Assembly (NCBI GenBank): GCA_963812795.1 | Contig: CAWEWG010000008.1 | Location: forward strand, 1-64,000 | Direction of reading: 5' to 3' | DNA from: Hyphomicrobium_A sp963812795 | GTDB lineage: Bacteria > Pseudomonadota > Alphaproteobacteria > Rhizobiales > Hyphomicrobiaceae | Length of the DNA stretch: 64,000 bases | Shown here: positions 7,385-15,182 of the stretch, piece after piece | Layout of the letters: each line of letters opens with the position of its first letter | Numbering within the stretch: the first letter of the stretch is position 1 | Notes under the pieces: model-generated | What the model saw: the letters and a program-made list of their open reading frames with translations, nothing else | What the model was told of the DNA's origin: nothing | Databases searched by the model: none | Program-made: the position numbers and the translations under genes

Positions 7385-9247
7385 GGCTTCGCGGGAGATT
7401 TTCTGGCGCACGTCGAAGTAGCCGGACCACGGGTCGGTCTTGCGCTTGATGCGCTTCAGCACGTCGGGGATGGTGAAGGCGTTGGCCGCCTCGATGCGCG
7501 ACAGCTCCGTCCACGACACCGGCACGGCGACGCTCGCCTCCGCCTTGGCGCGCGGCGAATAGGGGGCGATGGCCGTCGAGCCGCGCTCGTTGCGCAGCCA
7601 GTCGATGAAGATGCGGCCCTTGCGCTTGGCCTTCGACATGGTGGCGACGAAGCGATCCGGCTCGTGCTCGGCGAGCTTGGTGGCGACGCCCTTGGCGAAG
7701 CCCTTGATCGTTTCCCAATCCTGGCTGGCGTCGAGCGGGGCGACGACGTGGATGCCCTTGCCGCCGGTGACCAGCGGGAACGTCTCCAAGCCTGCGGTGT
7801 CGAGCAGCTTGCGCACGTCGCGGGCGGCGGCGCGCACGCCGTCGAAGTCGACGCTCGGATCGGGATCGAGATCGAAGACGAGGCGGTCGGGCTTTTCCAG
7901 CGTCCTGGCGCGCGAGCCCCACAGGTGGATTTCGATGCCGCCGATCTGCGCCACGGCGACGAGGCCCGCGGCGCTGTCGACCATGAGGTAGTCGGCGATC
8001 TCGCCGTCGCCCTCCGGCACCGGCACCGACTTGAGTGCCGCGGGCATGCCCTTCTTGGTGTGCTTCTGGAAGAAGCATTGCTTCGCCGGGCCCTCCGGGC
8101 AGCGCACGAGGCTGAGCGCGCGCTTGCTGCAATAGGGCAGCATGCGGTCGCCGACGGCGAGGAAGTATTCGGCGAGGTCGAGCTTGGTGGTGCCGGTCGC
8201 GGCAAACAGCACGCGGTCGGGGTGGGTGATCTTTACGCCGGCAATCTCGTCGGCGCTTTTGCTGGCGGTTGGTTTCTTGGCCACGACGGTCACCGTTTGC
8301 TGCGTTTGCACTTCGCTTGCCCGCTTGTCGCCGCGCAGCCCGAGGAAGGCGGGATGGCGCAACAGGCCGTCCGTCGTCCGCTCGGTGAAGGCGATCTGGG
8401 CGACGAGCTTGGGCTCGACCCAGTGCGCGTCCTTGCCGATGGCGCGCGGGATATCGACGAACGGCGACGTTTGGCGCCGCAGCTTGGCGAACTTGGCGCC
8501 GAGGTCGTCCAGCGCCGCGCCGTCAAAGCCGGTGCCGACCCGCCCGCGATAGTGCAGCTTACCGCCTTCGAACTCGCCGAGCAGCAGGGAAGCGAACGAA
8601 CGGCCTTTCTTGTCGGAGACGCGGTAGCCGCCGATGACGAACTCCTCGTTGCCGAGGCATTTGCTCTTCAGCCAGCTCAGCGAGCGGCGCGATACGTACG
8701 GCTTGTCCAATTGCTTGGAGACGATGCCTTCGAGGCCCAGCCTGCACGCCTGGGCGAGAACCTTGGCGCCCAATCCGGTGACCTCCTCGCTGTAGTGGAT
8801 GGTGGAGGGAGCACCGCGCAGCAGCTCTTTGAGGATCGCCTTGCGCTGCTTGAGCGGTTCTTCGCGCAGGTCGGCGCCGTCAAGCTCGAGGATGTCGAAC
8901 ACGTAGTAGGTGAGCGGTACGCTGGCGTCCTTCAGCCCGGCTTGCAGGAGTTGGAAGCGCGAGCGGCCGTCGCCGTCGAGGGCGACGATTTCGCCGTCGA
9001 GCAGCGCGCTGCCAACGTCGAGGCAGATGAGCGCGCCGGCTATGGCCGCGAACTTCTCCGTCCAGTCCTGCCCCGAGCGGGTGTAGATGCGACAGCGGTC
9101 GCCGGCGATTGCCGCGATGGCGCGGTAGCCGTCGTACTTGATCTCGTGCACCCAATCAGCGCCTTCCGGCGGGGCGGAGGCAAGCGTGGCGAGTTGCGGA
9201 GGAACGAACCCGGGGAGGGCCGTCGAGCGCGGCTTCGGGCGTACCAT
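7367..9247 (-). CDS. ligD: LigD-type ATP-dependent DNA ligase/polymerase (ligase-polymerase form)
   Basis: 626 aa. Bacterial end-joining enzyme acting with Ku at double-strand breaks. The adenylation domain has the nucleophilic lysine in EIKYDGYR (Lys37), followed by the OB-fold region; from about residue 337 an archaeo-eukaryotic primase-type polymerase domain follows, with metal-binding DLDPDPS and GGKGIHVV. The N-terminal 3'-phosphoesterase domain found in many LigD proteins is absent, and no ku gene lies in the window. Start chosen at ATG 9247 because GGAG lies 8 bases upstream; the frame is open further up, but that would run into the response regulator gene. A GGAAC-N15-CGTT element at 9319-9342 (minus strand) may be a sub-optimal EcfG promoter. 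Confidence 0.92.
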   Translation of the reverse strand: MVRPKPRSTALPGFVPPQLATLASAPPEGADWVHEIKYDGYRAIAAIAGDRCRIYTRSGQDWTEKFAAIAGALICLDVGSALLDGEIVALDGDGRSRFQLLQAGLKDASVPLTYYVFDILELDGADLREEPLKQRKAILKELLRGAPSTIHYSEEVTGLGAKVLAQACRLGLEGIVSKQLDKPYVSRRSLSWLKSKCLGNEEFVIGGYRVSDKKGRSFASLLLGEFEGGKLHYRGRVGTGFDGAALDDLGAKFAKLRRQTSPFVDIPRAIGKDAHWVEPKLVAQIAFTERTTDGLLRHPAFLGLRGDKRASEVQTQQTVTVVAKKPTASKSADEIAGVKITHPDRVLFAATGTTKLDLAEYFLAVGDRMLPYCSKRALSLVRCPEGPAKQCFFQKHTKKGMPAALKSVPVPEGDGEIADYLMVDSAAGLVAVAQIGGIEIHLWGSRARTLEKPDRLVFDLDPDPSVDFDGVRAAARDVRKLLDTAGLETFPLVTGGKGIHVVAPLDASQDWETIKGFAKGVATKLAEHEPDRFVATMSKAKRKGRIFIDWLRNERGSTAIAPYSPRAKAEASVAVPVSWTELSRIEAANAFTIPDVLKRIKRKTDPWSGYFDVRQKISREALRFFV

Positions 9248-9344
9248 TCGGCGCTGCTCCTGCGACACGCTCCAAGCCCCGGACGCAGCCAATTCCTGCT
9301 GCGAAACGAGCACGATAGAACGCACGGGGGCAGTAAAGTTCCGT

Positions 9345-9740
9345 TTAAGGAAGGATGATGCCGCCGGCCGGCAGGAGAACGCGCGGATCGGCAACCTCGC
9401 GCACGAGGCGCAACAGCGTCGACGCCTTCACCGGCTTGGGGACGAAGCGGACGCCACCGGGCACTTCGCCGCTCGCTGGCTCCATCACGCCGGAAACGAG
9501 CACGACGCCGGTGCGCGGGCACTCCTCGCGCACGCGCCGCGCCAGCTCGAAGCCGTTGACGCGGCCCGGCATGGCGACGTCGCTGACGACGGCGCATACG
9601 CCGCCCTCGGCGATGCGCGACAGCGCCTCCTCGCCGCTCGACGCGGCGATGACGTCGAAGCCGGACTGGCCGAGGATATCGGAGACGTACGCGCGTACGA
9701 GCGGTTCATCCTCGACGACGAGGACCGAGGCCGAATGCAT
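9345..9740 (-). CDS. Single-domain response regulator (receiver domain only)
   Basis: 131 aa, essentially one CheY-like receiver: acidic pocket VVEDEP, phospho-acceptor aspartate in VVSDVAMPG, serine in VLVSG and lysine in FVPKPVK. There is no output domain, so it acts by protein contact or as a phosphate sink. The reading frame offers ATG at 9764 and at 9740; the EcfG-like promoter has its -10 element at 9765-9768, which would put the transcript start inside the longer form, so 9740 (MHSASVLVVEDEP) is preferred. Single-domain receivers recur in alphaproteobacterial general-stress signalling, which fits the promoter. The partner kinase is not in the window. Confidence 0.88.
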   Translation of the reverse strand: MHSASVLVVEDEPLVRAYVSDILGQSGFDVIAASSGEEALSRIAEGGVCAVVSDVAMPGRVNGFELARRVREECPRTGVVLVSGVMEPASGEVPGGVRFVPKPVKASTLLRLVREVADPRVLLPAGGIILP

Positions 9741-9764
9741 TGTGTGTCCATCCATGGCGTGCAC

Positions 9765-9790
9765 AACGGGCGGTGAGAGCGGTACGTTCC
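9765..9790 (-). promoter_or_regulatory. EcfG-like promoter upstream of the single-domain response regulator
   Basis: Read on the minus strand: GGAAC at 9790-9786, 17 bases, CGTT at 9768-9765. Full match to the EcfG consensus. Its position leaves a short leader before ATG 9740. Confidence 0.65.
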
Positions 9791-9987
9791 GTCAACTTAC
9801 CCGACCAAAGCGGCGATGCTGTGGAGCGCTAACACTATTTCCTGTGCCCTGCGGCGAGGCGCCGCTGCAACTCGGGGTGTGTCGCACGATCTATTCATCG
9901 CGAGCCCATGTGCCCCATTGGGCACCTGCGGAATATTTGCTTGTGCTTCACTTGAGGTCAGCGCGGGAATCGCGCCGTGTGCTGTGG

Positions 9988-10614
9988 ATGGAACGACACG
10001 TCCTCACGCTCAGGTACGATGGCCTCGACGCCGCTTACTACGGCGGCATCGGCACGAGCGGTTCCAAGCAGGTCGTCGCCGGCGCGCAAATGCTGCTCGG
10101 TGCACACGCGCACTACTACTTGAGCGGCTTCATCCCGGAGCGCATCAACGACAACGCGCCCGGTTTCGTCATCCGCGACCTCGGCCGCAAGCGCGGCTCG
10201 CTGATCGCCGAGTTCCTCGTCGTGCTGATGACGCCGGCGGTGTGGGATGCGGCGAGGTACAGCTACAGCGCCTTCGTGGTGGACTCATATACAGCGGCGA
10301 GGGACGGCCGGCTGTTCGACGATCCGCCGTTCGATCGCCTGCAGGCTTCGCTGGCGACGTACGACGGCGGCAACGAACCGGTGTTCGACCTAGCCGGCGC
10401 GCGCGAGGTGCAACAGCGGCGGCTCTATCACCGGGTCCGCCAATCGCGAGCGCAGATTTCGGCGCCGATCCGTATGACGGCATCGGTGGTCGAAGTGTCG
10501 CTCGACGGATTTCACCTCGACACGATCACGCGCCGCGTGCCGAGCGAGGAAGACATCAACGAAGGCCTGCGGCTGTTCCGCGAGCAGTCCGGCATCGCCG
10601 ACCGGCCGAGCTAG
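9988..10614 (+). CDS. Conserved protein of unknown function
   Basis: 208 aa from ATG 9988 (MERHVLTLRYDGLDA). A soluble protein with no signal peptide or membrane helix. Features include YYGGIGTSGSKQVVAGAQML near the start, IRDLGRKRGSLIAEFLVVL in the middle and a charged C-terminal half with SAPIRMTASVVEVSLDGF. I do not recognise a catalytic motif. The order (beta-rich N-terminus, glycine-rich turn, alpha/beta C-terminus) resembles an uncharacterised family often reported from proteobacteria, but I cannot name it securely. It stands alone between the response regulator and a tRNA gene. Confidence 0.7.
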   Translation: MERHVLTLRYDGLDAAYYGGIGTSGSKQVVAGAQMLLGAHAHYYLSGFIPERINDNAPGFVIRDLGRKRGSLIAEFLVVLMTPAVWDAARYSYSAFVVDSYTAARDGRLFDDPPFDRLQASLATYDGGNEPVFDLAGAREVQQRRLYHRVRQSRAQISAPIRMTASVVEVSLDGFHLDTITRRVPSEEDINEGLRLFREQSGIADRPS

Positions 10615-10643
10615 GCGCGCGTACTCGGGTGGCGAGGATGGGT

Positions 10644-10718
10644 TGGAGCGGGCGATCGGGATCGAACCGACGACATTCAGCTTGGGAAGCTGACGTTCTA
10701 CCACTGAACTACGCCCGC
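10644..10718 (-). tRNA. tRNA-Gly (anticodon CCC)
   Basis: 75 nt including an encoded CCA end. On the minus strand the acceptor arm is GCGGGCG paired with CGCCCGC, followed by discriminator T and CCA. The D arm is GTTC-AGTGGTA-GAAC, the anticodon stem TCAGC/GCTGA encloses loop TTCCCAA (anticodon CCC), and the T arm contains GTTCGATC as expected. No integrase is next to it. Confidence 0.95.
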
Positions 10719-10790
10719 GCTCAGCTGAGCATGTAGCACGCCCTGCCCCCCGGCGGAAAGCCGAGGGGCGCCGGTGCGCGGCAGATGTCC

Positions 10791-11174
10791 TCAGGCCTTG
10801 CCCTTGACCAGAGCGTCGCGGATTTCCTTCAAGTAGATTTCCGATTGGCTGGGGCCGGGGTCGACGACGGGCGCCGGTTTGCGCGCCACGTTGATACCCT
10901 TGATGAGGAAGAACAGCGCCACGGCCGTGATCAGGAACTGGATGATGGCGTTGAGGAACAGCCCGTACTTGATCTCGACCAACTCGACCGGCGTGACGGC
11001 GAGGGCGGAGAAGTCGACGCCGGCCGTCACGTAGCCGATGATGGGCATGATGATGTTGGCGACGAGGGTGGCCACGATGGGCGTGAAGGCGGCGCCGATA
11101 ATGACGCCGATGGCAAGGTCGATGACATTGCCCTTCATGGCGAAATTTCTGAATTCTTCCCACATCTGCTTCAC
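10791..11174 (-). CDS. mscL: Large-conductance mechanosensitive channel MscL
   Basis: 127 aa, typical length. Forms a homopentameric inner-membrane emergency valve that opens under hypo-osmotic shock. Visible are the amphipathic N-terminus (EEFRNFAMKGNVIDLAIGVI), TM1 with its pore-lining glycine/alanine pattern (VIIGAAFTPIVATLVANII), a periplasmic loop, TM2 (FLNAIIQFLITAVALFFLI) and the charged C-terminal helix ending EIRDALVKGKA. Single-gene unit. Confidence 0.97.
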   Translation of the reverse strand: MKQMWEEFRNFAMKGNVIDLAIGVIIGAAFTPIVATLVANIIMPIIGYVTAGVDFSALAVTPVELVEIKYGLFLNAIIQFLITAVALFFLIKGINVARKPAPVVDPGPSQSEIYLKEIRDALVKGKA

Positions 11175-11375
11175 GGGCGGCTCCCTCGGCTCCTAGTGAC
11201 TGCGCGGGCGTTCTGCGGCGCCCGAAGGCGGACAATAGGCCGAGAAAAGCCAGCATAAAACCAGCCTTAACGGGTAGGCGGCGCCCCTCCCGCCATATAT
11301 GCGTCGTACTGTTGGCGTGTACGTGATCGGGTGCCACCCACGGGGCACAATGGGGACGAGGGAGCTGCGACGATC

Positions 11376-11636
11376 ATGATGGAGCGCAAGGAGCGCAAGC
11401 CGTACTGGCGGCACACCAAGTGGCAGATGCTGGCCAGCGTCGTGCCCTTCCTGGTGCTCATCATCGTGCTGCCGCTCTACGCCGAGAGCCTCAACACCGA
11501 GCGCTTCTTGGGCTTCCCGCTCGGCTACTTCCTCAGCGCCCACGGCATCGCCGTCATCGCCATCTTCACGGTGGGCAGCTTCGTCAACCGCCAGGATGCC
11601 ATCGATCACTGGCACGGGGCGCACGAGGACAATTGA
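11376..11636 (+). CDS. DUF4212 small subunit of a sodium:solute symporter
   Basis: 86 aa with two membrane helices (MLASVVPFLVLIIVLPLYAE and FLSAHGIAVIAIFTVGSFV), matching the DUF4212 / TIGR03647 small subunit that is encoded immediately before SSS-family permeases. The conserved elements are WRHTKWQ before TM1 and the LGFPLGYF linker. Start at ATG 11376; a second ATG follows at once, with GGGAG upstream. The permease begins 22 bases downstream, so the pair is one operon and probably one complex. Confidence 0.88.
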   Translation: MMERKERKPYWRHTKWQMLASVVPFLVLIIVLPLYAESLNTERFLGFPLGYFLSAHGIAVIAIFTVGSFVNRQDAIDHWHGAHEDN

Positions 11637-11658
11637 AGCGGCGGCCGGATCTCAACGC

Positions 11659-13494
11659 ATGTCGCTGACCTCACGCACCCGCTTCGTCAACCCGCGGCTC
11701 GGAACCTACTTCGGCATCTTCGCCAGTTCGCTCGCCGGACTGGTGCTGCTCCTGCTCATCTTCGAGCAGCTCGGTACCTCCGATACGGTGCTGCGCTGGG
11801 GGATGCTGTTCGGCCCGTTGGCGCTTTACGCGGCCATCGGGCTGTGCGTGCCAACGCAGGAGCCGCTGGAGTTCTTCGCCGCCGGGCGTCGCGTGCCAGC
11901 GGGCTATACCGGGCTCGGCATCGGCGTCGCCGCATTGGGCGCCACCGGCATGGTGGCGATCACCGGCGTATTCTTCCTCATCGGCTTCGACGCGCTGTGC
12001 GTGATGATCGGCGGCCTCGCCGGTTTCGTCATCATGACGGTGATGCTGGCGCCGTTCTTCCGCAAGTTCGGGACATTCACGGTGCCGAGCTATCTCGGCC
12101 GCCGCTTTGAGAGCAAGACCGTGCGCCTGCTCTGCGCCATGCTGCTGGCGGTGCCGGCGCTGCTGATGCTCGCCGCCGAGCTGCGCATGGGCGCCTTCGC
12201 CGCCGGCTGGCTCGCCGGACAGCCGCAGACCCTGATGATCGTCGTCCTCGTCGGCGCCTTCATCGTCAGCGTCGTCCTCGGCGGCATGCGATCCTTGACG
12301 TGGTCGGGCAGCGCCGAAGCCATCGCCGCAATTCTCGCGCTCATCGTTCCCGTCGCCATCGTCGCCGTGATGGTGTCGAACTTCCCCCTGCCGCAGCTCA
12401 CCAACGGCCCGCTGCTGCGGGCGCTGATGCACACCGAGGCGGCGCAGGCGCTGAGCGTCGTCGAGGCGCCGGCGCTCGCCTTCAATCTGCCCGGCGACGG
12501 CTTCACCCATATCGCCAAGCGCTTCGCGGCGCCGTTCGGCGCCATCGGTCCTACTGCCTTCGTCGTCGCCATGCTGACGGTGATGGCGGGTGTCGCCTCC
12601 TCGCCGTGGCTCATCCCGCGGGTGACCATGACCCCCGGCGTCTACGAGACGCGCAAGTCGCTCGGCTGGGCGACGGTCTACTTCAGCCTCATCATGCTGA
12701 CGGCGGCGGCGGTGTCCGTCTATATGCGCGACTTCCTCATGGATATGGTCGTTGCGGGGCCGCCGGGATCGCTGCCGGCGTGGATGCAGCATCTCGTCCA
12801 GTTCGGCTTCGTCACCGTCGATGGCGCGGCCGCGCCGGTGACCGTCTCGAGCTTCGGCTTCCTGCGCGACGGCGTGCTGCTAAGCCTGCCGGTGGCGGCG
12901 GGGCTACCGAACGTGGTCGTCTATTTCGCTGCGGCCGGCATCGTCGCCGCGGCGCTGCTCGGGGCCGGGGCCACCGCCAGTGCACTCGGCAACGTCATTG
13001 CCGAGGATGTGGTCAACGGCACGTCCTGGGAGCCGCTACCGCGCTCGGGGCGTGTGCACATGGGGCGGCTCGGCATCGCCGGCGCCGCGGTGCTCGGCGG
13101 GGTCATCGCCATACTCGCCCCGGCGGATCCGTTGCGCCTGCTGCTATGGAGTTTGGCGCTCAGCGGCTCGACCTTCTTCCCGGTTCTGGTGCTGTCGATC
13201 TGGTGGAAGCGCATGAACGCCTTCGGCGCCATCGCCGGTATGATCTCGGGCTTTGCCGTTGCCGTGCTCACCATCCTCGCCGGCGAAGCCAATATCCTCG
13301 GGCTCGACGGGGCGCTGGCCGGCATCCTCGGACTGCCCGCCGGCGCGCTCGGTGCGCTGCTCGCCAGCATCGCGACGCCCGGCCCCAGCCGCAGCGTGCT
13401 GGAGCTGGTGCGCGAGATCCGCATTCCCGGCGGCGAGGTCATCTATGATCGCGAGGTGCGCCTTCTGCGCCTGAAGAACCGCGAGCGCGCTTAG
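11659..13494 (+). CDS. Sodium:solute symporter (SSS family, VC2705/ActP-like)
   Basis: 611 aa integral membrane protein with about 13 predicted helices. Belongs to the branch associated with a DUF4212 subunit, relatives of acetate/propionate or other monocarboxylate symporters. The conserved SSS region FRKFGTFTVPSYLGRRFESK marks the loop before a core helix, and an alanine/glycine-rich sodium-binding helix follows (VVLVGAFIVSVVLGGMRSLT). The C-terminal cytoplasmic tail ends KNRERA. The substrate is inferred only by family; a small carboxylic acid is most likely. Confidence 0.88.
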   Translation: MSLTSRTRFVNPRLGTYFGIFASSLAGLVLLLLIFEQLGTSDTVLRWGMLFGPLALYAAIGLCVPTQEPLEFFAAGRRVPAGYTGLGIGVAALGATGMVAITGVFFLIGFDALCVMIGGLAGFVIMTVMLAPFFRKFGTFTVPSYLGRRFESKTVRLLCAMLLAVPALLMLAAELRMGAFAAGWLAGQPQTLMIVVLVGAFIVSVVLGGMRSLTWSGSAEAIAAILALIVPVAIVAVMVSNFPLPQLTNGPLLRALMHTEAAQALSVVEAPALAFNLPGDGFTHIAKRFAAPFGAIGPTAFVVAMLTVMAGVASSPWLIPRVTMTPGVYETRKSLGWATVYFSLIMLTAAAVSVYMRDFLMDMVVAGPPGSLPAWMQHLVQFGFVTVDGAAAPVTVSSFGFLRDGVLLSLPVAAGLPNVVVYFAAAGIVAAALLGAGATASALGNVIAEDVVNGTSWEPLPRSGRVHMGRLGIAGAAVLGGVIAILAPADPLRLLLWSLALSGSTFFPVLVLSIWWKRMNAFGAIAGMISGFAVAVLTILAGEANILGLDGALAGILGLPAGALGALLASIATPGPSRSVLELVREIRIPGGEVIYDREVRLLRLKNRERA

Positions 13495-13518
13495 GGCGCG
13501 ACACCCGGGAGCCGCCTG

Positions 13519-14484
13519 ATGACCGTGCACGAGCGGCTGACGCTCTATCCGCCCATCGAGCCCCATCGCACCGGCATGCTCGATGTCGGCGACGGCCACA
13601 CCATGTACTTCGAGGAGTGCGGCAACCCGCGTGGCCAGCCGGCGCTGCTGGTGCACGGCGGCCCGGGCGGCGGCTGCAATCCGACCATGCGCCGGTTCCA
13701 CGACCCCGAGCACTATCGCATCATCCTCTTTGACCAGCGTGGCTGCGGCCGCTCGACGCCGAACGCCTCGCTCGTGGCCAACACCACCTGGCACCTCGTC
13801 GCCGACATGGAGCGGCTGCGCGAGGCATTGGGCATCGCACGCTGGCAGGTGTTCGGCGGCTCGTGGGGCTCGACGCTGGCGCTCGCCTACGCGCAACGGC
13901 ATCCCGGGCATGTCGACAGCCTCATTCTGCGCGGCATCTTCCTGGTGCGCCGGGCGGAACTGCAGTGGTTCTACCAGCAGGGCTGTAGCTGGATTTATCC
14001 CGATGCCTTCGCCGCCTACGAGAGCGTCATCCCGGTAGCCGAGCGCGGCGACATGATCGCCGCCTATCACAGGCGGCTGACCGATCCCGACCCGCGCGTA
14101 GTGCTGGAGGCGGCCAAGGCGTGGAGCGTATGGGAAGGCTCGACTTTGTCGCTCGTCCCCGACGCCGAGCGCATCCGCAACTTCGGCGCCGAGGCCTATG
14201 CCATCGCCTTCGCGCGCATCGAGTGCCACTACTTCGCCAACGCCGGCTTCTTTGCGACCGACGGCCAGTTGCTGACCGACGCAACGCGCATCGCCGACAT
14301 CCCCGGCATCATCATCCACGGCCGCTACGACGTGGTGACGCCGGTGAAGAACGCCTGGGACCTGCAGGCCGTGTGGCCCGGCGCCGAATTGCGCATCGTG
14401 CCCGACGCCGGCCATGCGATGAGCGAGCCCGGCATCGCCCACGAGCTCGTATCGGCAACTCGCCGCTTCCGCCGCAACGCCTAG
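13519..14484 (+). CDS. pip: Prolyl iminopeptidase (alpha/beta hydrolase, S33)
   Basis: 321 aa, normal family length. Cytoplasmic enzyme that removes N-terminal proline from peptides. The oxyanion motif HGGPGGG, LFDQRGCGRS, the nucleophile elbow GGSWGS (Ser), the acid in GRYDVVTP (Asp) and the catalytic histidine in DAGHAMSEP are all present, with the usual helical cap between them. GGGAG lies about 9 bases before the ATG. The 24-base gap to the symporter gene suggests possible co-transcription. A paralogue lies at 61814-62773. Its stop codon overlaps the convergent yjbQ end. Confidence 0.93.
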   Translation: MTVHERLTLYPPIEPHRTGMLDVGDGHTMYFEECGNPRGQPALLVHGGPGGGCNPTMRRFHDPEHYRIILFDQRGCGRSTPNASLVANTTWHLVADMERLREALGIARWQVFGGSWGSTLALAYAQRHPGHVDSLILRGIFLVRRAELQWFYQQGCSWIYPDAFAAYESVIPVAERGDMIAAYHRRLTDPDPRVVLEAAKAWSVWEGSTLSLVPDAERIRNFGAEAYAIAFARIECHYFANAGFFATDGQLLTDATRIADIPGIIIHGRYDVVTPVKNAWDLQAVWPGAELRIVPDAGHAMSEPGIAHELVSATRRFRRNA

Positions 14485-14950
14485 CTGGCGCGCGTGCCGG
14501 AGATAGTGCAGCACCACCTCGCGGCGGTGCGGCCGGTCGCGGTGCTCTACGACGTAGATGCCCTGCCAGGTGCCGAGCAGCATTTGCGCCCCGCGCGACC
14601 GGGATCGACAGCGACGTCGCCGTCAGCGCCGACTTGATGTGCGCCGGCATGTCGTCCGGCCCTTCGACGTCGTGCACGTAGCCGCCATCGCGCGGGGCCA
14701 GCCGCTCCAGGGCGGCGATCAGGTCGGTGTGCACGTCGGGGTCGGCATTCTCCTGGATCAGCAGCGACGCCGAAGTATGGCGGATGAACAGGGTCAGCAG
14801 CCCATCGGCGGCGCCGATGCGGCCGAGCCAGTCGGCCACCACCGCGGTTTGCTCCCATAGCCCCGGCCCGCGCGTGTCGACCTTGAGGGTCTCGAAGGCC
14901 TGTTCGAGGCGGCCCGCCTCGCCGGGCATCGTTGTCGTCGGCTTGGGCAT
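14481..14950 (-). pseudogene. yjbQ: YjbQ / UPF0047 family protein (secondary thiamine-phosphate synthase-like), two frame breaks
   Basis: The first 118 or so residues (from ATG 14950, GGAG upstream) read normally through LTLFIRHTSASLLIQENAD and HDVEGPDDMPAHIKSALT. One extra base at about 14585-14602 shifts the conserved block MLLGTWQGIYVVEHRDRP into another frame, and one extra base near 14505 shifts the end; removing both gives the family ending REVVLH followed by ISGTRAS and a stop at 14481-14483. Two independent single-base insertions in 470 bases of an otherwise well-conserved gene point to assembly error rather than decay. YjbQ proteins have weak thiamine-phosphate synthase activity; their main role is unsettled. 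Confidence 0.82.
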
Positions 14951-15182
14951 CGTCAGCTCCACATAGCCGCCTGCCGGGCGGGCGTCACCGCCGCGGACGG
15001 TAAAAAGCGCGCTAATCGCATCCGCGAGTGCGATTTTTACCCGCTGCTTAACTCGGCGTTTACCGCAACTCGCGAACCCTGGGGATGAGCGGACTTCCGT
15101 ATTGCGCGTCCCGTCCAGGCAAACAGCCGCAGCACGAGCCAACAGCCCCCAGCGGGCCGTCGACCAGCGCCAAGGGATTGAG

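Noticed and set aside
9319..9342. GGAAC-N15-CGTT upstream of ligD as an EcfG promoter
   Set aside because: The spacer is one base short of the accepted 16-17, so it is noted as possible but not listed as a feature.
7664..9358. 564-codon open frame on the plus strand
   Set aside because: Antisense to ligD, whose catalytic motifs are clear; the product is a low-complexity GC-driven translation.
10644..10718. tRNA-Gly as the attachment site of the integrase element
   Set aside because: The integrase lies about 4 kb away with ligD and the response regulator in between, and no 3' tRNA duplicate was seen beside it.
13144..14583. 479-codon minus-strand frame across pip and the symporter end
   Set aside because: Only its first 25 or so residues are real, as the shifted part of yjbQ; the rest is antisense to pip.
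15014..15035. Hairpin AATCGCA...TGCGATT followed by TTT
   Set aside because: It follows no plus-strand gene and has a short AT-containing stem; too weak to call a terminator.
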